Assembly: GCA_013178275.1 (NCBI GenBank)
Contig: JABLWZ010000004.1
Span: 62,001 to 126,000, forward strand
DNA: 64,000 bases
From: Bacillota bacterium
GTDB lineage: Bacteria > Bacillota > Ch66 > Ch109
Direction: 5' to 3'
The notes under the pieces were generated by a model. The model was not told the origin of the DNA. It did not search any database and saw only the letters and a program-made list of their open reading frames with translations. Both the position numbers and the translations under genes were made by a program. This document shows, piece after piece, positions 23,948 to 33,394 of the stretch; positions within the stretch are counted from its first letter, which is position 1; every line of letters begins with the position of its first letter.

Positions 23948-26900
23948 TTGAATTCCTGATCAGGAAACGTAAAATCACCCTGCTCTTCTTCGTGATGCTG
24001 ATGGCCATCGGGTTTTTGAGCCTGATGCAGCTGCCCCGCCGGGAGAACCCCGACATCACCATCACCTACGCGGTGGTCACCACCACCTACCCGGGAGCTT
24101 CCCCGGAAAAGATGGAGCAGACGGTCACCCGCAAGCTGGAGCAGAAGATCAAGGAGCTGCAGGGGATCAAGAACATCAACTCGACCTCCGGCTTCGGCTA
24201 CTCCAGTATCGTGCTGGAGTCCAAGAGCGGGGTGGAGCCGAAGCAGCTGTGGGACGAGCTACGCAAGAAGGTGAAGGACGCCGAGTCGGACCTGCCCGAC
24301 GGGGCCAACCAGCCGGTGGTCAACGACGACCTGATGAAGACCGCATTCTACACGCTGGATATAACGGCCGAGAACCGGGAGCAGCTTTACAGCCTGCGGG
24401 ATACCATGAAGAACTGGCGCGACCAGCTGCGCACCCTGCCCAACGTGGCGGACGTGACCATCAGCGGGCTGCCCGACCAGGAGGTTCGGGTGGAGGTGGA
24501 CCTGGCCAGGCTGCAGCACTACGGAATCCCCTGGACCCAGGTGATGGGCGCGCTGAAGAACGAAAACGAGCGAATCCCGATCGGAGATTTCAAGATGCAG
24601 GGCCGGGTCTATCAGCTGATCCTCCCTGATTCCTACCCGGTGGAGCAGTTAAACCAGGTCATCGTGTCCCGCACCTCGGAAGGGGTACCGCTGTACCTGC
24701 GGGATGTGGGCCGGGCATACCTCTCCGAGGGAGAAGAGAAGGTCTACACCTACCACAACGATAAACCCGCGATAGTGTTGGGAATAATAGTGGAGAACGG
24801 TACCGACGTGCCCTCGCAGCACCAGCGAGTGGACGACATGATCTCGAACCTGAAGCAGGCCCTGCCTTCCTGGGCCTCGGTGGAGCCGGTCTTCTCCCAG
24901 AGCGAGCGGGTCACCGACCTTTACGACGACCTGAAGCAGGAGATGCTGATCGCTGTCCTGGCGGTGCTGTTCGTCTGTACCCTGGGACTGAACTTCATCA
25001 CCTCGCTGATCATCGCCTTCGCCATCCCCATCTCCATGGCGGTGGGCCTGATCTTCCTGCCCCCTCTGGGAATAACCTTGAACAGCATCTCGGTCTACGC
25101 CCTGATCATCGTGCTGGGCATCCTGGTGGACGACGCGGTGGTGGTCAACGACAACATCGAGCGCCACCGGTTCGTCCTGAAGGAATCCCCCCTTGACGCC
25201 GCGGTCAACGGGACGAAACAGGTCGCCGTCTCCATCATCACCGCCACCCTGGCCACGGTGTTCTCCTTCGGTCCTTTCTACTTCATCAGCGGTACCTCGG
25301 GCGAGTTCATGCGGCCGCTGCCGGTGGTGATCGCCCTGACCATGCTGGCCTCGATGGCCATGTCCCTGACCATCGTCCCAATCTTTCGCCAGTGGTACGA
25401 GAGCCGCAGCCAGAACAACAACCACCAGGAGGGAGAAGAAAAACCCGTCGGCCTGCTGGGCCGGCAGCTGAACCAGCTGTCCAACTGGTACGGCAATACG
25501 CTCATGCCCCGCCTGCTGAACCGCCCGAAGCGGACCCTGCTGATAGGGGTGATGATCGGTACGCTGGCTTACTTCCTCATCCCCTTCACCCCGCTGGAGC
25601 TTTTCCCGGCGGCGGACCTGGCTGAGATGCCGGTCTACGTGAACCTGCCGCTGGGAACCGATGTCAGCGAAACCAACCAGGTGATCACCGAACTTCGGAA
25701 CTGGTTTGCCCAGAAGCCAGGTGTCGTCACCGTGGCATCCTGCGCCGGGGGGCGGGCCGACATGTACTTCGGGGGAGGCACCGCCATCAACAGCATCTCT
25801 CCCCACCTGGGAGAAATGATGGTAAAAATGGACCGCCGCATATCCCAGCCGGAGAAGGTCGGCGCCCAGTGGGAAGCGGAGCTGAAGCCGCTCTTCCCCG
25901 GGGCTTCCATTTCCTGCTCGGCGCTGAACACCGGGCCACCGGTGGGCGATCCCATCTCCATCCACATCTACGGGGACGACATCGGCAAACTGAGGGCGCT
26001 GTCCCAGCAGCTAAAGGACCAGGTCTCGCGGGTCCCGGGCGCCTACGACATCCAGGACGACTTCGGGATGGACCGCCACTCCCTGCAGTTCGAGGTCAAC
26101 AAGCCGATGATGGACCAGAAGCTGGTCAGCTATTCCGACCTCTCCCTTACCCTCCGCCTGCTGGGCGAGGGGGTGAAGGTCAGCCAGTACGACAGCGGGA
26201 AGGACCTGATCGATATCAACCTCTACTCCGCCAAGACCGCTGACAACCCGATGCTGGCCTTCCAGTCCCTCACCGTACCCAACGCGAGGGGGGAACAGAT
26301 ACCCCTGAGCGAAATCGCAACGGTCAAGCCGACCTTCAGCCTCCAGTCTATCCCCCACCGTAACCTGTCGCGGTCGGTTACCATCAACGGCAAGGTGAGG
26401 GATCGCACCGCCACCGAGGTGATGAACGACATCACCCCCATGCTGGAATCCCTCGACCTACCGGAAGGATACCGCTGGGACATCGGAGGGGAGATGTCGG
26501 AACAGACCGATATCTTTATCGACATGGGCAAGCTCTCGGTCATCGTGTTCTTCCTGATCCTGATACTGATCGCCATGCAGTTCAACTCGCTGAGCCTCCC
26601 GCCGCTGGTGATGAGCACCATCTACCTGGCGGTGGCGGGGAGTCTGATCGGTCTCTTCGTCACCCGCACCCCGCTGGGGTTCGTGTCCATGATGGGGGTG
26701 ATCGCCCTGGCCGGCGTGGTGGTGCGGAACGGGATAGTCCTGATCGACTTCATCGAAAAGGCCCGCCGCACGGGGGTGGAACTCAAGGAGGCCGTGATCC
26801 AGGCCGGGGTGGCCCGGCTGCGCCCGATCCTCCTGACCACAGCCACGGCCACGGCGGGTCTGCTGCCGATCACCCTGGCCGGCGACCCATTCTTCTTCCC

Positions 26901-27027
26901 CATGGGGGTCACTATCATCTCGGGCCTGATGTTTTCCACCATGCTGACGCTTATAGTGGTCCCCTCGGCCTATACCGTGCTGGCCATGTTTAAGGACAAA
27001 AGAAAGTCTGTATCATCGCCGGTTTGA
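23944..27027 (+). CDS. RND-family efflux transporter (AcrB/HAE1-like)
   Basis: 1027 residues, full length for the family. Twelve transmembrane helices in two sets (TM1 at 9-27, the 335-490 block, TM7 near 528-545, and 865-1015), with two large extracytoplasmic loops. TM4 contains ILGILVDDAVVVNDNIERH with the paired aspartates used for proton coupling in drug-exporting HAE1 pumps. It is coupled to the adaptor gene (4-base overlap, GTG start). Substrate cannot be told from sequence; multidrug or lipid export is most likely. The codon use is GC-rich like the host's. Confidence 0.95.
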   Translation: MIEFLIRKRKITLLFFVMLMAIGFLSLMQLPRRENPDITITYAVVTTTYPGASPEKMEQTVTRKLEQKIKELQGIKNINSTSGFGYSSIVLESKSGVEPKQLWDELRKKVKDAESDLPDGANQPVVNDDLMKTAFYTLDITAENREQLYSLRDTMKNWRDQLRTLPNVADVTISGLPDQEVRVEVDLARLQHYGIPWTQVMGALKNENERIPIGDFKMQGRVYQLILPDSYPVEQLNQVIVSRTSEGVPLYLRDVGRAYLSEGEEKVYTYHNDKPAIVLGIIVENGTDVPSQHQRVDDMISNLKQALPSWASVEPVFSQSERVTDLYDDLKQEMLIAVLAVLFVCTLGLNFITSLIIAFAIPISMAVGLIFLPPLGITLNSISVYALIIVLGILVDDAVVVNDNIERHRFVLKESPLDAAVNGTKQVAVSIITATLATVFSFGPFYFISGTSGEFMRPLPVVIALTMLASMAMSLTIVPIFRQWYESRSQNNNHQEGEEKPVGLLGRQLNQLSNWYGNTLMPRLLNRPKRTLLIGVMIGTLAYFLIPFTPLELFPAADLAEMPVYVNLPLGTDVSETNQVITELRNWFAQKPGVVTVASCAGGRADMYFGGGTAINSISPHLGEMMVKMDRRISQPEKVGAQWEAELKPLFPGASISCSALNTGPPVGDPISIHIYGDDIGKLRALSQQLKDQVSRVPGAYDIQDDFGMDRHSLQFEVNKPMMDQKLVSYSDLSLTLRLLGEGVKVSQYDSGKDLIDINLYSAKTADNPMLAFQSLTVPNARGEQIPLSEIATVKPTFSLQSIPHRNLSRSVTINGKVRDRTATEVMNDITPMLESLDLPEGYRWDIGGEMSEQTDIFIDMGKLSVIVFFLILILIAMQFNSLSLPPLVMSTIYLAVAGSLIGLFVTRTPLGFVSMMGVIALAGVVVRNGIVLIDFIEKARRTGVELKEAVIQAGVARLRPILLTTATATAGLLPITLAGDPFFFPMGVTIISGLMFSTMLTLIVVPSAYTVLAMFKDKRKSVSSPV

Positions 27028-27162
27028 GGATATCGCTTTTTATTTCGCCACCGGTAAGTTCTAACCGGGCTTCCGCTCCAGCCAAAGGCTGGCCGGAGGC
27101 CCGGTTTAATTAATCATCAGGCCGAGGGACATAATAAAAATAAAAAGTACCGGGGGGTTGCA

Positions 27163-27648
27163 TTGATTTCGATTGATAGCTGGGTCGAGGGCGGCGCTGT
27201 CGCCGCGGCGCTCCTGGCGCTCGTCGTCAGGCTGCGGGGAATGAAAAAATATATAATAGCGGCCCTTTTTGCATCGTTATTCACTGATTTCTATTTCACC
27301 CTGGCCACTCAGGTATTCCACTGGTGGGATTATCACGGTGGGATATTGAAGGAAGTAGGCCTTTCGTTTTCCTACCCGGACGTGATTATACCGATAGCGG
27401 CGATGTTCGTGGTCCGGTACTGGCCGCACGACCGGAAATCCCAGGCCCTCTGGGGTCTGGCCTGGTCGGGGGCGCTGACGGGGTTTGATTACTTCTGCGC
27501 CAACTACACCACCTTGATGGAGTTCAAGAACGGCTTCACCTGGTACTACGACGTCTTCTTGTGGGCGGCCAACCTGCTGGCCTGGTACGTTTTTTACCGC
27601 TGGTTCGTGGAAAGGCGGCTGAATTTTGTCAGTAGAAAACTGGATTGA
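27163..27648 (+). CDS. CBO0543-type membrane protein, copy 1
   Basis: 161 residues with about four to five hydrophobic helices and the conserved end YYDVFLWAANLLAWYVFYRWF seen in the CBO0543 family of clostridial membrane proteins. The function of that family is unknown. The TTG start at 27163 follows GGGGGG by a few bases. The second copy overlaps its 3' end by 23 bases, so the two are translated together and may form a heteromer. Located downstream of the RND pump but separated by 135 bp containing an inverted repeat around GCCCGGTT. Confidence 0.75.
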   Translation: MISIDSWVEGGAVAAALLALVVRLRGMKKYIIAALFASLFTDFYFTLATQVFHWWDYHGGILKEVGLSFSYPDVIIPIAAMFVVRYWPHDRKSQALWGLAWSGALTGFDYFCANYTTLMEFKNGFTWYYDVFLWAANLLAWYVFYRWFVERRLNFVSRKLD

Positions 27649-28084
27649 ACTGGCTTCCGGCGCTGTGGCCGCGACAGCCCTGCTCATCAACCGCCGCGGT
27701 ATGAAAAGATACATACCGGTCGGACTGTTTGCCAACCTCTACGCCGACTTTGTTTGTGTTATCGCTATCTATGGATTTGGCTGGTGGCACTACCCGGTCC
27801 GCCTGGTCACGGAATCGTCCCTGTCCTTCACGTCTAACAAGGTGGTTATCCCCATCCTCGCCATGTTTTTTATAAGATACCTGCCGCCGACTTTAAAGGG
27901 AAAAATCCTCTGTGGTCTGGGTTGGGCCGCGGTTTTGACCGGGCTCGAGTATATCGCAGCCAAACACACCCAGTTGATCGAGTACGGCCATGGTTACGAG
28001 TTCTACTATTCCTTCCTGCTCTGGTGCATTTCCTGGTTGACCTGGTACGGTTTTCACACCTGGTTTTACCGCGATCACGGATGA
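27626..28084 (+). CDS. CBO0543-type membrane protein, copy 2
   Basis: 152 residues, clearly a paralogue of the preceding gene. Shared patterns are RRGMKRYIPVGLFANLYADF against RLRGMKKYIIAALFASLFTDF, a V-IPI-AMF motif, and an end block EFYYSFLLWCISWLTWYGFH. Four or five membrane helices. It starts inside the upstream gene (ATG at 27626, overlap 23 bases). Function unknown; the tandem duplication may represent two subunits. Confidence 0.75.
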   Translation: MSVENWIELASGAVAATALLINRRGMKRYIPVGLFANLYADFVCVIAIYGFGWWHYPVRLVTESSLSFTSNKVVIPILAMFFIRYLPPTLKGKILCGLGWAAVLTGLEYIAAKHTQLIEYGHGYEFYYSFLLWCISWLTWYGFHTWFYRDHG

Positions 28085-28166
28085 CTGTTCACCGGGTTAT
28101 TCCCGGCTGAGCCTGATGCTCACTGGCCGGTATTATAACGCCACGAAGCCGGCTGCCTGAAAAAGC

Positions 28167-28604
28167 TTATTTCACAAGACTGTGCCCGATTATGAAAAAG
28201 GTGCCCCGGCTCTTGACCACTAGCTCTCCCCGGTCGTCGTGGACCTCCGCCTCGGAGACCGCGGTGTTGCTGCCTCTATGGACGACCCGGGCCTCGGCGG
28301 TCAGGGTGGCTCCCACCCGGGCGGGAGCCACGTAGTTCAGGTTCATCTCCAGGGTGACCACCCGGCGGTTCAAGGTGAAGACAGCCAGCCCCATGACCGT
28401 GTCGACCAGGGCGGCGGCCAGCCCCCCGTGGGATATCCCCTGGGTGTTGGAGTGCTCTTCCTTTATGGTCATCCCGGCCACCACCGCGCCCTCCGCCAGG
28501 TATTTCAAATCGATTCCAAAGAACTCCAGGGCCCGGCCCGATTGAGTTTTGGCTATTATAGCCTCGAACAGTTCTTCGTCGATACCCCGGTTCTCGATCG
28601 GCAT
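28167..28604 (-). CDS. PaaI-type hotdog thioesterase
   Basis: 145 residues from the ATG at 28604, which has GAGGTGA 6-12 bases upstream; the frame stays open further upstream but that part overlaps the Lrp gene. The hotdog fold is seen as GMTIKEEHSNTQGISHGGLAAALVDTVMGLAVF, where HGG-x3-LVD is the PaaI active-site signature (D68), followed by LEMNLNYVAPARVGATLTAEARVVHRGSNTAVSEAEVHD. It hydrolyses acyl-CoA thioesters, probably aromatic or medium-chain. The gene follows the Lrp-family regulator by 47 bp on the same strand, which suggests joint control. Confidence 0.9.
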   Translation of the reverse strand: MPIENRGIDEELFEAIIAKTQSGRALEFFGIDLKYLAEGAVVAGMTIKEEHSNTQGISHGGLAAALVDTVMGLAVFTLNRRVVTLEMNLNYVAPARVGATLTAEARVVHRGSNTAVSEAEVHDDRGELVVKSRGTFFIIGHSLVK

Positions 28605-28651
28605 TATCGTCACCTCATTTTGATTATAGCCGCTGTTTCCAGGAAGGAACG

Positions 28652-29080
28652 CTACTTCAGCCGGGCGATCGACAGGTTGACCCGGTAGTTGCCGTAGCGC
28701 AGGACCTCGCCCAGGAAATGCAGCAGTTCCTCCTGGCCGGAGGTGCTGACCTTCAGCATGTAGCAGCCCTCGCCGCTGATCTGTTCGGCCTCCTTCACCA
28801 TCTCCCGCTCCGCGATGAAGCGCCGGAACCCCTGGTGGTCGGTGTTCTTCATGAAGACGGTGATGTAGGCGGTCACCGCCCGGCCCAGCCGGTCGGGATT
28901 GACCCTCACGGTGAAGCCCTCGATGATGCCCATCTCCTCCATCCGGCGGATGCGGTTGCCCACCGCCTGGCCGGAGAGGTGCACCAGCTCCCCGACCTCC
29001 CGCCACTGCATACGGCCGTTTTCGGAAAGGATGGAGAGTATCCGGATGTCGGTCTCGTCGATCATCGGCGTTACTTTCAT
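28652..29080 (-). CDS. Lrp/AsnC-family transcriptional regulator
   Basis: 142 residues from the ATG at 29080 (GAAAGG 7 bases upstream); longer starts lack a ribosome site. The N-terminus has a winged HTH (DETDIRILSILSENGRMQWR, then LSGQAVGNRIRRMEEMGIIEGF), and the C-terminus a RAM ligand-binding domain (AYITVFMKNTDHQGF ... GYNYRV-like end). Such proteins sense amino acids or related metabolites. It is divergent from the metallo-beta-lactamase-fold gene, with the AT-rich promoter region 29110-29160 between them, and upstream of the thioesterase gene, so both are candidate targets. Confidence 0.92.
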   Translation of the reverse strand: MKVTPMIDETDIRILSILSENGRMQWREVGELVHLSGQAVGNRIRRMEEMGIIEGFTVRVNPDRLGRAVTAYITVFMKNTDHQGFRRFIAEREMVKEAEQISGEGCYMLKVSTSGQEELLHFLGEVLRYGNYRVNLSIARLK

Positions 29081-29171
29081 GGTGAAACCTTTCGGCGGCA
29101 GATTCGTTCGCGGAAAAACCAGTTGGTGTGCCATAATTATAATATAAAATCTCTAAAAAGAGGTGAGAATC

Positions 29172-29924
29172 ATGAAAATGAGGCTGATCCGCCACGCGAC
29201 CCATATAGTCTGGACCGGGGGAAAGTCCTTCCTGATCGACCCGATGCTCTCGGAGCCGGGGGCCATGGCCCCCATCCCCGACGTGCCCAACCCCAGCGGC
29301 AACCCGCTGGTCCCCCTGCCGGCCGGGCTGCCCGAGGTACTGGGGGTGGACGCGGTCATCGTCAGCCACGTCCACCGCGACCATTTCGACGACGCGGCGA
29401 TGGGACTGCTGCCGAAGGACCTACCCCTGTTCTGCCAGCCCGGCGACGAGGAGAAGATAGCCGCCGCCGGGTTCACCGATGTACGGCCGGTGGCGGACTC
29501 CCTGGCCTGGGAAGGGGTCGTCGTCAGCCGGACCGGCGGGCGGCACGGGACCGGGAAGATCGGGGAGATGATGGGGAGGGTGTCGGGGTTCGTGCTGGCG
29601 TCGGAGGGCGAGCCTTCTATCTACGTCGCGGGCGACACCATCTGGTGCCCCGAGGTGGAGGCGGCCATCGAGGAGCACGACCCGGGGGTGATCGTCTGCT
29701 ACGCGGGGGCGGCCCGGTTCGCCAGCGGGGACCCGATCACCATGACCAAGGAGGACGTGGGGGAGGTGGCGCGAAAGGCCCCCCGGGCGAAGGTCATCGT
29801 CATCCACATGGAGTCCTGGAATCACTGCCGCCTCTCGCGGAAGGAGATGAAGGAGTACATCGAGGCTAACTCGCTCGGCGGGCGGGTGGTGGTGCCGGGG
29901 GACGGGGAGTGGTTAACCCCGTAA
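29172..29924 (+). CDS. Metallo-beta-lactamase-fold hydrolase (UlaG-like)
   Basis: 250 residues from the ATG at 29172, placed by AAAGAGGTG 9-17 bases upstream. The metal-binding motif SHVHRDHFDD (HxHxDH) is at about 60-69 and a second ligand site VAGDTIWCPE near 155. Homologues are in the L-ascorbate-6-phosphate lactonase/UlaG-like group; the substrate is unknown. It is divergent from the Lrp regulator gene. Proteins of this kind also include phosphodiesterases, which cannot be excluded. Confidence 0.9.
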   Translation: MKMRLIRHATHIVWTGGKSFLIDPMLSEPGAMAPIPDVPNPSGNPLVPLPAGLPEVLGVDAVIVSHVHRDHFDDAAMGLLPKDLPLFCQPGDEEKIAAAGFTDVRPVADSLAWEGVVVSRTGGRHGTGKIGEMMGRVSGFVLASEGEPSIYVAGDTIWCPEVEAAIEEHDPGVIVCYAGAARFASGDPITMTKEDVGEVARKAPRAKVIVIHMESWNHCRLSRKEMKEYIEANSLGGRVVVPGDGEWLTP

Positions 29925-30076
29925 CCTGAAAACAATCGTTTTATCAGTCCAACTGATGCTGGTGGTTATAATGCGGCCGCTTTATCCAAATGCTTAAAAA
30001 CTGTTTGAGTTTAATGCCCAGACATCAGGCTAAATAAAAATTAAACCCCCGACGTTTAACGTCAGAGGTTTAAAAA

Positions 30077-30111
30077 CAGCAGATACCCGCGACCTCATCG
30101 GGTATCTGCTG
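30077..30111 (-). terminator. Strong intrinsic terminator behind the zinc-ribbon gene
   Basis: CAGCAGATACCCG (30077-30089) and CGGGTATCTGCTG (30099-30111) form a perfect 13-bp stem. On the minus strand it is followed by TTTTT (30076-30072), so it ends transcripts from 30348. Confidence 0.85.
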
Positions 30112-30129
30112 TGTAGTAGGGGTAGGTTT

Positions 30130-30348
30130 TTAAGCGCCTTTAAGGTTTACTTCGGTCCAGCAGTAAGGACAGAATGAGAGGTGGCGGTGGACCGGTTCTC
30201 CACATCCTTTGCAGACCCCGTACTTGTTGTTCCCTTCCTGCAGCATGTTTAACAGGCTGCCGCTGCCGGAGTCTGAGGGGGTCTGGTTCAGGTACTTCAT
30301 AACCTTGCGGATGTCACCCTTGATCAGGCTGTCTCCTGTGTTGCTCAT
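30130..30348 (-). CDS. Small zinc-ribbon protein
   Basis: 72 residues. The C-terminal half holds CKGCGEPVHRHLSFCPYC, two CxxC pairs of a zinc ribbon; the N-terminal half is polar with a short helix (IKGDIRKVMKYLNQTP). It is a single-gene unit with its own strong terminator. Such proteins may bind nucleic acid or protein partners. Function unknown. Confidence 0.75.
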   Translation of the reverse strand: MSNTGDSLIKGDIRKVMKYLNQTPSDSGSGSLLNMLQEGNNKYGVCKGCGEPVHRHLSFCPYCWTEVNLKGA

Positions 30349-30584
30349 ATCGATCCCCCCTGATGTCGTTTTAATTTTACTCCTATATTAAGCAATAGTC
30401 GTGCCACTCCGGGGTAAAATCTGGAAAAAAATATAAAACACCCGAATCCTGGGCGTTTGACGATGCCGGTTTTTATTCTGTGATGGTTCGGCATGGGATG
30501 AGTCGTAACAAAACCGTCACATTTCTGCGATGATTTTTGTACCGGGTTACACTTTAATGACGGTTACACTTTTGTTACATCGCT

Positions 30585-33275
30585 CTAGTTGACGATCTCC
30601 AACTGCTTCATCTTTCGATAGAGCGTGTTTCGGGAGATACCCAGTTCGGCCGAGGTTCGGGTGACATTCCCGCCGTGCAGGTCCAGCGCCCTCATAATCC
30701 TCTCTTTCTCCTGTTCCCGGGCGAGCTTCTTCCGCGCGCTCCGGTCAGGCGCCGGCTCCGGGGCGCCGGTCTCGGTATCGGGCAGCCACGCCCAGCTGTC
30801 GCGCGGCTGGTCTACGGCCGCGTTTAGAATCTCGCGCGGGAGGTAGTCCAGGGTGATCTGTTCGTCCTCCAGCACCAGGAGGATCCTCTCCACGACATTC
30901 TGCAGCTCGCGGATGTTGCCCGGCCAGTCGTAGTTTTCCAGGCGCTTTATTACCCGGGGGTCAACCCGCTTCACGCGTTTATTGAACCGGGGCGACATCT
31001 CGTTCAGGAAGTATTTAAAGAGTATCCCGATGTCCTCGCGCCGTTCCCGCAGCGAGGGGAGCCAGATGCGGACCACGTTCAGCCGATAGTAGAGGTCAGG
31101 CCGGAACCTTCCCTGTTCCACCATCTTTAACAGGTCCTGGTTGGTGGCGGCGATTATCCGGACGTCTACCCCGATCGGGGTGTCGCCGCCCACCCTGATA
31201 ATCGCCTTCTCCTGGATAGCCCGCAGCAGGACCGCCTGCTGCTCCAGGGGCATGTCCCCGATCTCGTCCAGCAGAAGGGTTCCGTTGTTGGCCAGCTCGA
31301 ACTTGCCCGGCCTTCCTCCCCGCCGGGCCCCGGTGAAGGCCCCCTCCACGTACCCGAACAGCTCGCTGCCGACCAGCTCCCTCGGCAGGGCGGCGCAGTT
31401 GATGGCCACGAAGGGGCCGCTGCTGCGCTGGCTGCCGTTGTGGATGGCCTGGGCGAACACCTCCTTGCCGGTCCCGCTCTCGGCCTGCAGGAGGACCGTG
31501 GAGTTGTTGGTGGCCGCCATCATGGCCAGCTTGACGGACTTCTTCAGCTGTCGGTTATCACCGATTATGGACTTGAAAGTGAAGCTGGCCTGGGCCCCGG
31601 AGAAGATGTTTACCAGCCTCTGGACCTGGGCTATCGGTCTGAGGATGATGGTCGCCCCGGTGACCTCCTTGCTCGAGTTGTAGATGGGTATCCCGGTCGC
31701 GGTGGCGTGGATCTTCCCCCGCCCGCTGTCGAGCAGGATCTCCTGGTCGTAAAAGGACTCGCCCGTCTGCAGGAGCTTCATGGTCCTCGGCGCTTTGCCG
31801 CTGAACAGGTCGATGACGTGCGCCCCTATCAGGGCATGTTCGGGATAGCTGATGATCTGCTGGGCCGCGGGATTGAACTGGGAGACCCGGGCTTCCTGGT
31901 TCACGAGCAGAACCCCGTCCGACATGGCTTCGAAGACGGTGGTCAGCTCCTCGTTGACGTTCATCAGGGCCTGCTGCTCCACCCGCAGCTGCTTCTCCTG
32001 GTACAGGTGACAGTTCTGGACCTTGTTGAGGCCGTTGAATACCGCCACCGCCATGTGGTAGCAGGAGCTGTAACCGCAGGCGGCGCAGTTTCGGAAGTCC
32101 TTTTCCTCGGACTTGTGCATCTCGGTGTAAATGGCCTGCAGCTGTTTTTCGGTGGGAATCTGCAGCTGGTTCTGGGAGGATCGGTCTTTATAGCTTCGGT
32201 ACTCGAAGTTCAGCTGCCTTAAGGTGTCCGCCAGGAACCCCTGGAGGCGGCGGTTGGCCTTTTTGTCGCTGGTTTCCCGCTCGGCCCGGGTGGACATGGC
32301 ATAATCAATCTCGGCGATCGAGCGGTTGACGGCTCCGACCCCCATGTTGCATCCCCAGTCGCAGCTCAGGACCTCGACCATCAGCGGCAGGTACCCGCTG
32401 CCCTGTATGATCGCCCTTTCCAGTTTTGCCAGGTAGTTGCTGAAGACCACCGGGCCTCCCACCCGGGCGATGGAACTGGCCGGGGTATCGGGGTAGTGGT
32501 GCAGGTAGGCCTCTTTGAGTCCCCCGGGAAAGGAGAACTTGGTGGCGATTCCGGCCGGGACGGGGTCGTCGAACTGCCCGTCCTCCAGCTGTTTCAGGTC
32601 GATGTCGTGCTGCCGCAGTATCGTCTGCATAGACTTGAAGATGACGTTGTACTTGATGAGCCCGCCGTCCCGAATCTCCCAGCTCTTGGCCAGGCAGGGA
32701 GATATGAGTGCCAGGTCCGCCTCGGGGTGCAGCGATTTCACGTAAACAGCCAGGTTGTGGACCGGGCTGCCGACCGGGGCCAGGTGCTCGATCAGGCCGG
32801 GGTGGTTGAGTTCGATATACTTGACCACCGCGGGGCAGGGGGTAGTTATCATCGGGGTTTTGGCGCTTCCCTCCACTATGGCCTGGTGGTAGCATGCCAC
32901 AGTGATTTCAGCGCCCAGCGACACGTCGTATACCCTGGTTACCCCCAGGCGCTTGAGGGCAGTGATGAACCGGCCCAGGTCAAAGCTGCTGTGGGCGGAG
33001 GGCGCGACCAGGGCGATAATCTCCCGGCGCGGCAGGTCGGCTAAAAACCGATCCGTGTCGTCGATGGCGAACCGGGCGCTCTTTTCGGTGTTTCCACCGT
33101 GGCTCTTGATGCAGGCCTCGATGCAGCGACCGCAGCCGATGCACAGGTTGTTGTCGAACTTCACGACGTTGCCGCTGCCGTTGCTGCAGATCTTGACCGG
33201 GCACACCGCGATGCACTGGTGGCAGTTTGTGCAGTTCTGCTCTTTTATCCCGATGATCTCGATCAGGCTCTCCAT
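30585..33275 (-). CDS. Fe-only-hydrogenase-like sensor fused to a sigma-54 activator
   Basis: 896 residues. In order: ferredoxin-type 4Fe-4S pair ([12 protein letters not shown] and [11 protein letters not shown], residues 14-55), an iron-only-hydrogenase large-subunit-like domain ([12 protein letters not shown] around 145, SPCLAKSW around 190, [10 protein letters not shown] near 310), a CAACGYSSC Fe-S cluster motif (about 395), a PAS domain (about 440-555), a sigma-54 AAA+ domain (ESGTGKE Walker A, GAFTGA loop, DEIGD) and a Fis-type HTH at the end. The hydrogenase part probably senses H2 or redox state and controls sigma-54 genes. ATG at 33275 lies 12 bases inside a longer TTG-start frame (33287). 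It is downstream of glmM on the same strand. Confidence 0.92.
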   Translation of the reverse strand: MESLIEIIGIKEQNCTNCHQCIAVCPVKICSNGSGNVVKFDNNLCIGCGRCIEACIKSHGGNTEKSARFAIDDTDRFLADLPRREIIALVAPSAHSSFDLGRFITALKRLGVTRVYDVSLGAEITVACYHQAIVEGSAKTPMITTPCPAVVKYIELNHPGLIEHLAPVGSPVHNLAVYVKSLHPEADLALISPCLAKSWEIRDGGLIKYNVIFKSMQTILRQHDIDLKQLEDGQFDDPVPAGIATKFSFPGGLKEAYLHHYPDTPASSIARVGGPVVFSNYLAKLERAIIQGSGYLPLMVEVLSCDWGCNMGVGAVNRSIAEIDYAMSTRAERETSDKKANRRLQGFLADTLRQLNFEYRSYKDRSSQNQLQIPTEKQLQAIYTEMHKSEEKDFRNCAACGYSSCYHMAVAVFNGLNKVQNCHLYQEKQLRVEQQALMNVNEELTTVFEAMSDGVLLVNQEARVSQFNPAAQQIISYPEHALIGAHVIDLFSGKAPRTMKLLQTGESFYDQEILLDSGRGKIHATATGIPIYNSSKEVTGATIILRPIAQVQRLVNIFSGAQASFTFKSIIGDNRQLKKSVKLAMMAATNNSTVLLQAESGTGKEVFAQAIHNGSQRSSGPFVAINCAALPRELVGSELFGYVEGAFTGARRGGRPGKFELANNGTLLLDEIGDMPLEQQAVLLRAIQEKAIIRVGGDTPIGVDVRIIAATNQDLLKMVEQGRFRPDLYYRLNVVRIWLPSLRERREDIGILFKYFLNEMSPRFNKRVKRVDPRVIKRLENYDWPGNIRELQNVVERILLVLEDEQITLDYLPREILNAAVDQPRDSWAWLPDTETGAPEPAPDRSARKKLAREQEKERIMRALDLHGGNVTRTSAELGISRNTLYRKMKQLEIVN

Positions 33276-33394
33276 CACCTTCCCCAAAACCCGCTCCCGC
33301 TTTACCGACCAATAAAGCCTACGGGCTCAGGGCTGCCTTCCTTTGTCAGAGTGTGGGTTGACTATAACCGTGTGCTGAATACCTCCACCAGGTC

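Noticed and set aside
28167..29384. A 405-codon minus-strand frame ending with the thioesterase
   Set aside because: The first 260 codons run through the Lrp and hydrolase genes in wrong frames; the thioesterase starts at 28604.
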